Both the position numbers and the translations under genes were made by a program. From contig FN648484.1 of assembly GCA_000310025.1 (NCBI GenBank), positions 36,812 to 100,811 on the forward strand: a stretch of 64,000 nucleotides of DNA. The letters are read 5' to 3'. Each line of letters opens with the position of its first letter. Within the stretch, counting starts at the first letter, position 1. The stretch is from Ectocarpus siliculosus (taxonomy: Eukaryota; Sar; Phaeophyceae; Ectocarpales; Ectocarpaceae). The notes beneath the pieces are model-generated. The model made no database searches. It saw only the letters and a list, made by a program, of their open reading frames with translations, and was not told where the DNA came from. This document shows, one piece after another, positions 37,056-49,263 of the stretch.

Positions 37056-40000
37056 ATGCGTCATCCTGAACCTAGAAGGGCCGTCGTGCTCCTTATCGGT
37101 GCGATCAGCCTAGCGGAGGGATTCAGTCTCGTCCGCCTGCCACCGACGGCCTGCAGCAGCAGCAGCAGCACCAGCAGCGCCAGCAGCACGTCGAACCTGT
37201 CCACCATCAAGACATTTTCGGAGACAGCTCACGCAGTGTCATCTCAGGAGTCCAAAGCTAACGAGGAGAGCTTTAACTGGCACAAGCAGGTGTTGTGTGT
37301 GGAGTTTGTACATAGCACAAGCACCGACTTCTTAGATCCAAGATCCGTTGACGACATTTATTTGTTTCTGTGGACAATCGATGTGTATTCGGTATGCGTG
37401 ACGTTTACCTGTCCCCCCGTGATCGTCGTGGGGGGGGGAGGCGGTATGTGTGGAGTCAGGACCCATCATCTATCTTTCTCTCTCTCTTTTCATAACATGC
37501 ATCAGTCTATTCAACAAATGAGAGACAAAAAAAGTGTCATACGAGCGCTTCTGTGTGATGTTGTTCGGTTGTCTACAAGTGGTCGAGTTGAAGCTGGGTT
37601 TCTCAAGTTCCAAGGGGAGGGTAAGGAGCGCAAACCCTCACGTCGAGAAGTGTACTGCTGTGTATGTTGCTGGTGTCGGCTCCCTTGCCCTGGATTTTCT
37701 TGTAGAGCTCCAACTCTTCGTTCGGTTTTTCAGCTCTACTGCTGTAGTTTGCCGTGGCCTGGCGAAACAAGTCCATTATCTGTGCACAATTTCGTAGATG
37801 CCGGCATGCCGGTACTACGTTACCCTTCGGCAGCCCCCGGGACCCAAGTGTTCTTGCTGACAGAGGGTTGAGATTTGGTTGTCGAGGTACTGAAGGTACT
37901 GCTGTACTCGGGTCAGCACGATACGGAGAATACGCTTTTTTTGTAGCCCGGTTTGAGTGTGTTTTCTTGAGCCTTGCCTCTGCGTGTTGCTTTTCCGAGG
38001 ATCTACGGCCGGAGTGCCTCGGGTCGGAGGTGTCGTGCTGCTGTTGGCCTCTATTGCACCCGAGAGGGCGAATCGTTCCTAACGTACGTCCATTTTTTTT
38101 TTGTCGGCATGCAGCACTGTTGCTCCCAACTAGTCTAGGAGGTGGGTACGCGAGACCTGTGTCTGATGGCTACAGTTTTCCAGTAATGATGTATTTTTGA
38201 ATTATTTCGTGATGTACCAGTGTCATTCATCATTACCTTACTTTTCGTTGCCTACTCGTATGTCCGCATGGTGAAGTGGTATCCCGTGCTGTCGGAGAAG
38301 GATTCGGACCCAGGGAAGGCGCACGCCGTGCAGGTGAAAATGGAAACAACATATTTTGTGTACTACCGATAGTGTCCAGCCTGCTGTTCACGTCATTTGA
38401 GACCCGCGCCTTGTGTGTCTCGTCTCGCACAAACACGGGCTCGGCATGTATCCGGCGGTGAGAAACTCTCTTTTGCCAGCATCACCCACATGGACAAGTG
38501 CATCAACGCCGTACATGAGCACCCGCATAAGAAAACGTACAGTTTCAGAGATTGGCCGACTTGGGCCAGCGTTTGGCGATGACATACAAGTGCGCTTACG
38601 GTAGGGTGCAGGCTGCGCATCGTCGTATGGTCCGGTGCATTTTTTGCACCGATCTCTGCTGTTGTCGAGCTGTGGTTTTCGTCGATTGGTCGTTGTTCTT
38701 CCTATCCTGCATGCGACGCCCAGCCAGAGCCTGCGGCTCTCAAGATCTCGTACACGTCGTCGTACTCAAGCCCTTTGCGGCCTTCATCCCCACAGCTGGC
38801 GTACCAATGTGGCGGACTCAGAAAACATTCATTTCTCAGCGCAACGACCGCCCTACGGTTCGCCCTTTGTCCTACTTGCGACACGTACGCGCTTGGATCA
38901 AGTCTATTAACTCTCAAGACCCGCGGTAGAACGCGCCAAGTCAAGTTACAGAACGACGATACCGTCCGCGGAGACAGGAACGAGAGAGAAAGATACAATC
39001 TGATTGGGTCAGTACCCTACCAGGCACCTCTGTTTCTACTTTGATATCCTCGCTATTCAAGGTGCCTTCCCTTCTGCCTTGACTCGCATGGTCTTGCATT
39101 ACCACCCCTTGGACTTGCTTTATTATGGCACTGTCCTGTTAATTGTGTTATTTTCTTTACATTTGTACTAAACACTCGTTTTGACTATGAAGTTAAAGGT
39201 GATCACCTACAGCAGGTAGCTCTGTTCTGATACATGTGTGCGATCTGATTATCTGCATCGTCGGTGTTGGTGGTTCAGGGGGCGCCGCTATTCGCATGCT
39301 CCCGTTGCTGCATCACGTGCGTCTAGACTGTGTCCACCACCATGCCACGTTGATGAGCCCTAACGCCGTTTTCATTTTCAACCGCTTTCGTTCCAGCTGC
39401 TGGGGAAGGACCTGGTAGTGTGGAGGAACACCGAAGGGCGCTGGTCGGCGTTCGACGACCGCTGCCCGCACAGGGCGGCACCACTGTCGGAGGGCAGGGT
39501 GGAGAAGGACGGCAGCCTCTTGTGAGTAGGTCGCTCACCGCGTGATTGCATTCTTTCACAGGTGTTGCTGATTGAGAGTCATTGCAATGTCTTGCTCGTA
39601 GTACGATGGAACCCTACCAGCTTGGCGTGGTTCATCTTATCCGTTTCCCGCATGACAATGAAACTGGCAGCCAGCACTACGAGCCTTGCGATGCTAATTA
39701 GACACGAAAACTTGGATGCTCCAGGACGCGCACTGCTGAAGAACTTGGTAGATGAGCTCTTGAGGGTTCATTGTTAACATGCAGTAGGAGATTGGACTCT
39801 ATCCACAAGCTAAATCTACGTATACTCTGCTGGTGTGTCCACACGGAGGACACAAGCCGCGGGGGTTGCCCAAACCAAGAGGTTCTGAATTTTGTGGACG
39901 CGCTCTGTACTACGTTGTTGTACGCAAAGCGAGCACATGGCGCACATCTTGCTCTGGATGGCTGTAGTAGGTCTATCGACGCCCCAGTGGGACAGCACCG

Positions 40001-43000
40001 AAGAGATTGAAAGTGACGTGTAGCCGCAGCTGGAGTTGAATGGGTATTTTTACGCAAGATTTGAAGTGCTCGAAAAGAATGTGACTACTTACGTTTTCCC
40101 CGTTTTCGTTCATGATATGCTATGCTAGGTGCGCGTACCACGCCTGGCGCTTCGACGCGGACGGGAAATGCCTGAGCATTCCGCAGAGCGACAGGGACGG
40201 GAAGGACGAGACGAACCCCAGGGCATGCGCAAAGCTGTACCCGACCCAGGTACGATCCCCCGTGGAGGTGACGGCTGTCGCGGTCATGGTGACGGTACGG
40301 TAGGTGGTGATCATGAAACGACAGCGGTGAGCTTGTGTTTGGTGCGAGTCGGCCGCAAGTTCGGCTGCTTCTTTTTCATGTGGTGTCGGCTGAACGACTT
40401 GCATGCTTTCAAGCACGTCATCGCATCACCCTACTTGCCGCTACTACTTGGCAACATCGCCGTGGTGTACGTGTGCTCCAAACAGGTAGCGCAAGACATG
40501 GTGTGGGTGTGGGGTGAGAACGGGTCAGATGCGGTGCTGGAGAGTCTCTTGACCAAGCCGGCCCTCGTGTCAGCCCTGGAAGACAAAGAGGGTATCAAAA
40601 GCGGCAGGGTTGTGCCTGGCGTGGTGACCCAAAGAGACCTGGCCTACAGTTGGGAAACCTTCTGGGAAAATGTCATGGTACGGGTTAGAGGTGTGTGGGC
40701 GTGGGAAGCTGTATCTCAGTCCGGTCATTTCTAGGATGACTTCCCTAGACAGAATTTCTTTTTTCGTCCATCTGACAACGTGCAGCGCACGTCTTGAAAC
40801 AACTCTAGGGGTCAACGCAATGTAAAAACCCACTATATTATTATAGCGCATGAACCCGAAGGCCTTGTCGCCATTCTGGAGCTCCTATTGTCCAATACGT
40901 GTGTGCACATTACGGCTGTACTCGATCCACTGCTTCGTTGCTGACACGAGCTGTTGCGGCCCCAACCAAGTCGGTGTTTTTCCCTCGCACCCCTATGACG
41001 CCGCCCCTCTTGATTGCGAACGCGCGCTGTTGCTTGATTTTTCTTGCTGTTTGGCTGCGTTACGGGGGTGGGGCGTTTCGGAATACTATCGCTTCGGCAG
41101 GATCCCGCTCACGTCGTGGTGTCCCATCATGGTGAGCCAGAGTCATGTCAGCGTGCAGAGTCGTCGAAGACCACGTGGGAAAAAATCGAGAAGAAACAAG
41201 TTCCGCCTCCGATTCAGAATAACGGTGTTCACGCTGCTTGCGATGCAACTCGTGTAGCTCCTGTCCAGATGTGCCGGACTTGATGTATTGCTGATCGCCT
41301 CCATGCCTACCGCTCCTTCCGCGCCAGGGTTCGCTCATGTCGCTCTTTTCGGTTCTATTGTTATGTGTTTGTGCCGTCTGTTCTTGTTGGCTCGGCCCAC
41401 ACTTTTGGGTAGTCTTTCTGGCCTCACCAGCCAGGTTCACACTGAACGACTCATAGATACGATGTTGTTGTTGTCCAGCACATTTTTCAGGAGCGCAGTT
41501 GTTGAGAAAATGTGTTTCATGTCCGGCGCGCCTTCTTTCTCCACGTTTGCTTCAGGCTTGATGGGAAAACGTAGCATGGCCAAGCCACTCGACCTCGAAG
41601 CAACCCCTCAGCCGGCCATGACGAAAGTAAGTGGCGCCCATTTTCAACACCTGAAAAATGTACGCAAGAAATACCGCGGCAGCAGTAGCGGCAGCAGCAG
41701 CCAGATGACACGGGAAGGATCTCGAGCCTTTTTGGGGCATGGCGGCGTTATAGGGTTCAGAACCCTTGTCGGCCTCATGCCCAGGCTGTCACAAGTACTT
41801 GGCGGTACCGCCTTTGCTGGTCTGTTGTGACGCGCATCTGTTGTGACGAACCCTTGTCGGCCTCATGCCCAGGCTGTCACAAGTACTTGGCGGTACCGCC
41901 TTTGCTGGTCTGTTGTGACGCGCATCGCTGCCTCGCAACGCGATGACATCACATCGTTGTGCGCATCACCACGTTTGCTGCAGGAGGGTTTCGTGGTGGA
42001 CAACAACTCACCCCAGTTCGGCGCGAAGCAAGGTGTGGCCACCTTCGTCCCGCCTGCGCTGGTGAGTGGCCGATGATCGCGACTTCAACCCAACATATCG
42101 TGTGCATCACACACCCGTGTCTGCAGGTATCGTATCGACGGCACCCCTTTGCTGTGACGACGTTTTCATGGAAAGCGTCGTCTACGACGCGCTCGAGGCT
42201 TGGTGTTTTGTCGAAGGAAGCGCATGTAGTCACTGCAGCCACCCTCTGCACAGGAGGTAGCCAGTCGATAGATGTTTCAAGCCTCCAAAAACACCAATGG
42301 CTCGAGCTGAAAACTCTCGGATCATCAAGTGCCAGCTGTGCTGTGAACCCCCGCCCTTCAACGGAGGATCCGCCCGCGGCGGCTCAATGTCCTTAAGCTC
42401 CAAGTTCTTTGGCCGGTTTATTTTACGCTCTTCTGCGGGAGCGATCAGTCTGCCGTTGGACGAGGTCGAGGTCTGGGGTTAACTCTCAAACACAATGGAT
42501 GTGCATGCGAGATCAGCAGAATCAACCGCCTCAGCTATGGGAGCAGTCTGCTTCGATCACGTTGTTTCGTGAAAGTAGACGACAACCGTTTTTCATCAAT
42601 CCTGTGTTCGACTCACCTTGGTAATAGGTGGAGATTGCGACGGAGCTAGAGGACGGGAAGACCATCAGCCTGGTGCAGTACAACATTCCCACGAGACCGG
42701 GCTGGAGTCGCATGTTTAACAGACAGGTCAGTGCCGTCGACCGCATACAGTATTGCACTACCGAGAAGAGGGTTCCAATTGCGTAGCAACCACTTTTGCT
42801 CGTTTCAAACCACACCTTATCGTGCTAGTGTCGTTTATATGTGTATGGGGTGATAATTTTCCCGAAAAAACATGTCTAGGCGCGACTTCTGTGCTTTTTT
42901 TTTTTTTTTCAGTTGACGATTACACCCGAGGTCGTCGGCGAGAATAAGGGAGACGACGAAAAGGACAAGAAGAAGGGAGCACCCTCGCTACTTCAACTCG

Positions 43001-46000
43001 TCGCCCGCATCAGGTACGACAGTGCTGCATCGCCGATCGTGTTGTGTCCCTTCTAGTGGCTGTGCATGGACTAGCCGTGTGCCGTGTATGCATACCAGTT
43101 GTTTTCTTCCAAGCTCGAGCTGATGCCCAAGGGAATAAAAGGAACTCCTCTTTCTCCCGTGGTTTTCACGTTGCATACATACCCTCTTCATTCGCACCCA
43201 TTCATGGCCTTCACCCTGTGACATGGTTTCCCTGTGGCATGCCGTGGCAGCCCCGTGAAGCTCAAACTGGCGCCCAACGAGCAGCGGGCTTGGATCCAGC
43301 ACATATTCAGCCACATGTTCGTGCACCAGGATATGCCCCTTCTCTACCACCAGGTCTAGTTTCCTCTCTCCCTCCAAATATGTTCCTGAGTTCTGGCTTA
43401 AAAATAGGTGTTAGCCGTTGCATTCACGTGCGTTCCACTACATCCCAGATCTCAGTTGTTGATTCTGGTGTTCTTGATGTTCGCCTTTTCCCAGATGAAG
43501 GAGTTCTATGCTGCGGTCATGCTCCCCGCGGTTGTTGCTGTGACTCTCATTCATTAGTCGGTGTTGTTCATGGTGGCTTGCCCTTTGTGGCTTCATGTCT
43601 GTCGCTTGTTTGTGTGTGTACCATGCCTCTTGGAAGGGCATTGAACGCTGTGCTCTCACCGCAGCCTAATTTTTTTATGTTGGTTCGCATCCAGCGTGTA
43701 GTCTGTACGCAGGCCAAGAGCGTGTTGCCGCTGTTTTTTCTTTTTCCGAGCACGGCTGTTGAGAGGACAGGTTGGGTCTAATAATAAAGGGGGATTTTTC
43801 TGATCGATTGGTTTTGGTCGGCGTATTGCCGTTCAGGAGAAGATCATGGCCAGTTCGGGACACACCGGGGCTAAGTGGAGCGACGGGATCTACACGCCCA
43901 CAACCTCTGACAAAGGGATTCACACCCTGTGAGTGCCGTGCAGTCTCACAGTCTGATCTTCGTGCTATCTCGAACCTCGAACTCCCCAACCTTGTCCTCT
44001 AAAATTTACCCACCGCCCGCTGGTTGATTCCGCTGCAAGCATGGCATATGGCTGTGCTAATCGACGTTATTGATTGCGGTTTTTAACTATTTCAGGAGGA
44101 AGTGGATCAAGAAGTTCGGGTCTGGAGGGCCTCCCTGGCCAAAGGGGTACGACACGTCCCTGCCTTCTCGTCACGACAATCCCGACGTCATGTGGGACAT
44201 CTACGAGGTTGGTTGTGTTGATTGTTTTCGTTGTACCAATGGTGGTACTGGTACTGTAGTCGAGCCAGCCAGAACTATCGCGGCACGATTCTTCGACATT
44301 GAAATCAGAATTTCTTTGTGTGTCTCCGCGTAACTCCATAGCAAAATAAAGACAAGCGTTGGCTACTACGCTGTCCCCGTGCAAACAGCTCCAGTATTGG
44401 AAGGCATCTGAAACGAAGTTCTTTCGCAAACTCCTGGCACCCCAGCCTATGTTGCACCTTAATCCACGTTGCTCGTCATGTCCGTGATGAACTCCGTGTG
44501 CCGTCTACTACCACTGCTGTTGCGTAATGTTGGTTTGCAAGGCTGCGGTACTCTGTCCCAAATGTTTGCATGAGCTTTCTCTTGCTTGCATAAGCGGGAG
44601 GACTACGTTTGCTGGAATACCCTCTTACCGTTTTCAATCAATCTCAAAAACCAGCAACACACCAAGCACTGCACCACGTGCTTGGGAGCGCTGAAGCGGG
44701 TCGAACAGTGCATCGCTGCTGCGAAGGTGTCAACCGTGGCTTCACTGACCTGGGTGAGCGGAGCCTTGATTTCTATCAAATCTTTTGGAGCATCCCGATG
44801 TAGTGGTGGTACGTGTGAGCTTCAACATCGATACTTGAGATGGGTCCCGTCGTGTCACTCGCATGTTTTTGCAACTGAATCGTGGTCTTGAATAGATAGA
44901 TCGGTCGCGTGCATGTTACGAATTCACTTGGAGGGTAGGGTGAGACACGAATTCGCGGAACGGAGGTGCGCGACTTCTGAGCGAAACGATTGATTTGATC
45001 ACCGGAGCAACTGGGACATTCTCAGTAACGCTTGGTGGATGTCCTGAGTCGTCGCCCCGCTTGACATGGCCGTTGATGACTTCGTCACTTCTAGACCTGT
45101 CATGGATAATCTTTTCGGCGCTTAATTTGGCTTTGCTGGTCGCTTGTGTCGCTATCACCTCGTCGAAACGCGGGGGTACGCTAGTAGTGACTGAGGGCGC
45201 CGGGTTAGAAGCTTAGTGGCGGTGGTCCATTCTCAAGTTTGTCCTCCGACCAACAGCATAGTGGGATCTCGAGAAAAAGTGTCTGGGCGTTTGATACTTT
45301 TGACGAACGTCGTACTTGGTTCAAATTGGAGACAGACGTTAGCCCAAGACCACAAGTGCGGTGCGTGTTTCGGGAGAGCAATGTCGATATCTTGGCTTTT
45401 TCTTGAACATCCTTCATAGTTTCAATGGAAATTTAAAATACTTACGATTGTGGGTGGGTTGTAAAAGAACCGTAAACCATTTGGGGAACGCGCATGTGTA
45501 TCATAGTGGCGCAGACCTTACGGTTCTGCTCGCCAAACTTGTTTCAGTAGGAATGTTTGACGCGAGGCTCTTGGAAAGACGTCGTGAGGCAAGGTACACG
45601 AGTCCAACCCTAAGGTTGCTGTCACGCACGTGGTTTCTGCTGCCGCTCCCGCACGTTTCTCCTCATGCAACGCATCACGATGCGATGATATTGACACGTC
45701 CCGGCTACGCGATGACATCAATAACATTGGATATTCCACGGAAACTCGATTTGATACACGCCGACGTCGATACCACGCGGCGCGGTGTCGACGAAGGCGG
45801 TGCTAAGGGCGGCTTCTGCCATAAGTACCAGCATACTGGCGTCACCTGGCACCCCTCCTTCGAACTTCGTCGCTGCCAAGGCCATGCTTCCGGGGGTGCT
45901 GTTGATGCTTGCGAGCTTGAAGGCCACAAAGGTGCGACTCATCATTTGTCCTGACAAAGCGTATGAAACATGCGGTAAAGTCCATGCCAACGAGTGGACT

Positions 46001-46501
46001 GCTGTGCAGTTGTGCTCTTGGGCGGCTCGGCTCTTGAACGCCCTTGTACGGCCGCACGTCACACGGAACCTCGTGGTTGTACCCGGGTATCGTCATTATT
46101 ATCTCTGTCAGTGCTCTTCTTAGTCGTTGTCGTGTACCGGATGCATCCTCCGCGCTTCTTTGCTTGTCTTTTTCGCGATAGCCACGCGTGTGTGTCGTCT
46201 TCATTATGTCAAGAGCATTGGTCCGACTCACAACTCGTTCCTTTTTGCACCCATGCGGTCCGCCTCCACCCACCTCTCCGCTTAGCCTTCATCCCGGTGT
46301 CGCTTGACGTATGTTCGGTGGCTGACCACATCCCTTCCTTACCCACCCACGCGAAGCACTTGTGACGCTCTCTTTGATGCCCCAACGTTCCCCTTCGTTC
46401 CCCCCGCGCGGTGCGTGAATGGTACTCACCGTTCCCAGATGCTGGGGTCTCTCCGCCAGATGTTCTACGTCTACAAGTATGTTCACCAAGAACATGACTG
46501 A
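37056..46501 (+). CDS. plastid Rieske oxygenase, pheophorbide a oxygenase (PAO/TIC55/PTC52) family
   Basis: Sixteen exons: 37056-37289, 38277-38333, 39397-39521, 40129-40249, 40486-40677, 41101-41131, 41556-41626, 41984-42061, 42628-42726, 42913-43013, 43251-43353, 43837-43928, 44096-44207, 44655-44753, 45797-45931, 46439-46501; 1713 bp, 570 residues. An N-terminal signal peptide ends near AEG-F, followed by a Ser-rich transit-like stretch. FNWHKQ-WYPV opens the mature part. The Rieske ligands are Cys120, His122, Cys140 and His143 (CPHRAAPLSEG ... CAYHAWRF). The mononuclear iron motif N241-x2-D244-x2-H247-x4-H252 is complete. CTTC at 478-481 is the CxxC of the PAO/TIC55/PTC52 group, absent from CAO. 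A hydrophobic C-terminal segment precedes FYVYKYVHQ. Family members hydroxylate or open chlorophyll-related macrocycles; the substrate here is not determined. The exon 15 acceptor lacks a pyrimidine tract and is least certain. Confidence 0.93.
41761..41926. repeat. 78-bp perfect direct repeat in a PAO-like gene intron
   Basis: Positions 41761-41838 and 41849-41926 are identical, 88 bp apart, in the intron between exons 7 and 8. Confidence 0.9.
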
Positions 46502-49263
46502 TGAAGGCTTTCACTAGCACCAACGTCACGAGTATGAACCAATGAGGACACGTGAGGGGGGAGAGGGCAATGAACGATAAAATATGAAGCGTGATGACAA
46601 AACGAACTTCAGAATTAACCCCCCCCGCGCCGTTACCACAATTGTCGTTACGTAAATGCACCCCATGTTGTATATAGTCACAGGTGTGCCTTGTAAAGAA
46701 GCAGTATACTGTATATATGTGTGCACTCGCACGGGATGGGGGATACAATGAGCAATGTGCATGCCAGGCTGCGCGCACGACTTACCAGTCGGTTTAGACG
46801 CTCCTGGAAAACGGACGACAGGGTCTACTGTCCACTGAGTGGGGTATGCAAGATGCAAGAGGGGGAAGACCGATTTTCTTTTGGCTGCAGATTGTTTGTG
46901 GCGATGAACAGAGGCCTCACTTCCGGGGCATCCCCCCACCAGCTTTGTGTCCGCGCTTTACTCTACTATGCGTTCCTGTCAACATGAACCGGAGAGTGTC
47001 GCGAGGACGACGCGCGGTGTGCTTGTGCAGTGGTACATGTCTTTTCGGTGGTGGCGGCAGGTCGGTTTGTGAAGTAGGCTGGCGCTGAAAAGTCGTCTAT
47101 TTTTGTCCGTTGGAAAAAGTCGGTCCTAAAGATAACAAGGGTTTCCTACGGGGTAGGGGCTGACTCTCGAGGGTGTCACTTGTCTGACCTCGTCTCAGAC
47201 AAACAAGTGACGGCTGCCAATGACACTGTCTGGCTGAGACTAGAGGTTACTTTTGGAGAACAAGCGTTCTCTGCTGCTAACTGTATTTCGTTCTCAGGAT
47301 TGATGAATACCTTCTTTGTGCTTGTTCTTGGGTGCGTGTACAAAGGGAACTTAAATGTTTGTAAATACTTTACGCAGCTTCGATGTAACGAATGGTGGGC
47401 GTTCAGCGCGGTTTGTGCCTGTGTGTCCGGTGTTTCTCCTCAAGTGATGCCGTACGGCGTAGACGACCTGGATGCGCTAGTTCCGATCGGGTGAAGAGCA
47501 TCCACTACATGTGGTGCCTGTGGCCAGGCTCGACTCTAGCTGGTAATGCCCGTATTCGGGGTTGTGGTGAATCACGTTCGTGCGATTGTCCATGGTGCAA
47601 GAGTTGTGGAGGGGTTGGGAAGCCTTGCACGTGTATTCAGGGTCTTATGCGTTTGGATGTATGTGTCGATCTACGATGGTTCGGAAGTGCTCGTGCCTGA
47701 GGAGAACGGTCCGGGGTGGGGCGAGAGATCAGGGAAGGGTGCAAGGGAGCATATATGATCGAAATATGGTCGGCCTTTGGGGGGGGGTCTTGAGGAGTGT
47801 TAGACTATGCATTCCCAGCCAGATCAGATGATGTTGAGGGGAAAAGGTATGGCGATGGGCACGCAACGGCTATCTCACCGGCAGGCAAGGAGAGTAAGGA
47901 CAGTGTTTATTGGTAGCACGCGCTTGATGCAAACGATCCATCACTTGACCTTCTGTGAGCAAGCCAGGAATTTGATGGATTCTACCAATACACTGACATG
48001 GCCTCGAACACCATGCTATTAGGCTCCGTTCGAGTGTGGAGGAGACAAAAGAACGAGCATGCGTCTTGCGCTGCTTGTGGAGTCCTCTGGCACCTACCTC
48101 TGGTACAAGTAGAGGCCGAAAACAATTCCTTGTCTGAATGTAATAACAGCGCAGCTGGCCACCCAAGCGTGCTAGTCTAATCCCCGAGGAGGTTTTCGTT
48201 TTTTTGTTGAGGCGGTGATGTTGTCATGATGCGGGATGGTGCGTGACGACGGTACGGCGGTACAGAATTGGTTTCTGCTTCGCAAGCAAATTAGTCTAAA
48301 AGAAATGCCGCGCGTTTTGTAAGCGCATTTTTGAATCCCGTATCACTTTCTCTCTCAACTCCCGATAGTTACGCGCACGAAACACGCGCACGAAACACGG
48401 CGGTGCCTTCGCGCGAAGTAAGCCTCGATATCTGTCGGAAGAATTTTCAATCGAAGCGACCCCGGTGCCAAACGCAAGCTGTCTCTGCAGTACTTTCTTC
48501 TCTTCTTTGCCGCAGCTGAATTGTTGAGTTCGACAAAGCTATGACGACGAGGTTCGCGGCCCTGCCTCCGCATACACAAGCCCTCGCCTACGCACCGAGC
48601 GTTTCACTTTCACCTCGCATTTCAGGCAAAGCAATGAAAAGTACCAAAAGCCATCTCCTCACAGCCGTCGCGCATGATGTGGCGAAAAGCACCCTCGGAT
48701 CGATATTTCCGCCGTTATCGTCGTTTCGGCATGCCCCCCTCGGCCCGCATCCGTGTACGAACTCTTCTTCATGTCTTAGTCTTTCCAACACTCCAAATTC
48801 AAGACGATAGGGAGTCCACATCACACCTACCTATTACAAATAACCCCCACTGTAGAAGGGGGTCATTGGGTGTTGCCGCTGTGCAGCATAAACATACCGT
48901 TTGCCGATCCTTCTTGGAAGTTTGTATTGGAGAAGATCGTGTGATTTCAAGAAACATATTTGGAACTTCATCCTAAATCAATGCTCCGTAGTCGTTACGA
49001 TTCCCGTCCGTTGCGTCCTCCAGCTTGCAGAGCAAGCCATCCCACTGGTGTGGCGGGCGGCGACGTCTGCTACATATCCGAGATCCCGTCCCCCGAAGGT
49101 GGGAATCATGAAGCGCGAGGCCTTGCTAGCTAGAGAGTCCAACAAGACTGGAGTTTGAAATTTCGCTCATTCAACAATCTGAGTCAGGATAGGGTATGTG
49201 GTACACCACCCGCTTCAGCGATAGGCCCTGCCTAAATACCCCTCGAACCCGTCACGGTCGGTC
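46502..49263. other. intergenic region, no supported gene
   Basis: It lies downstream of the PAO-like gene; the first part is probably 3' UTR. Open frames near 47180-47494 (+) and 48541-48824 (both strands) have no recognised similarity and no coherent splice pattern. Confidence 0.4.

Noticed and set aside
37056-37871. A 271-codon single-exon gene on the plus strand
   Set aside because: Only the first 78 codons are coding; a donor follows at 37290 and the conserved WYPV continuation is found at 38277. The rest of the frame is intron.
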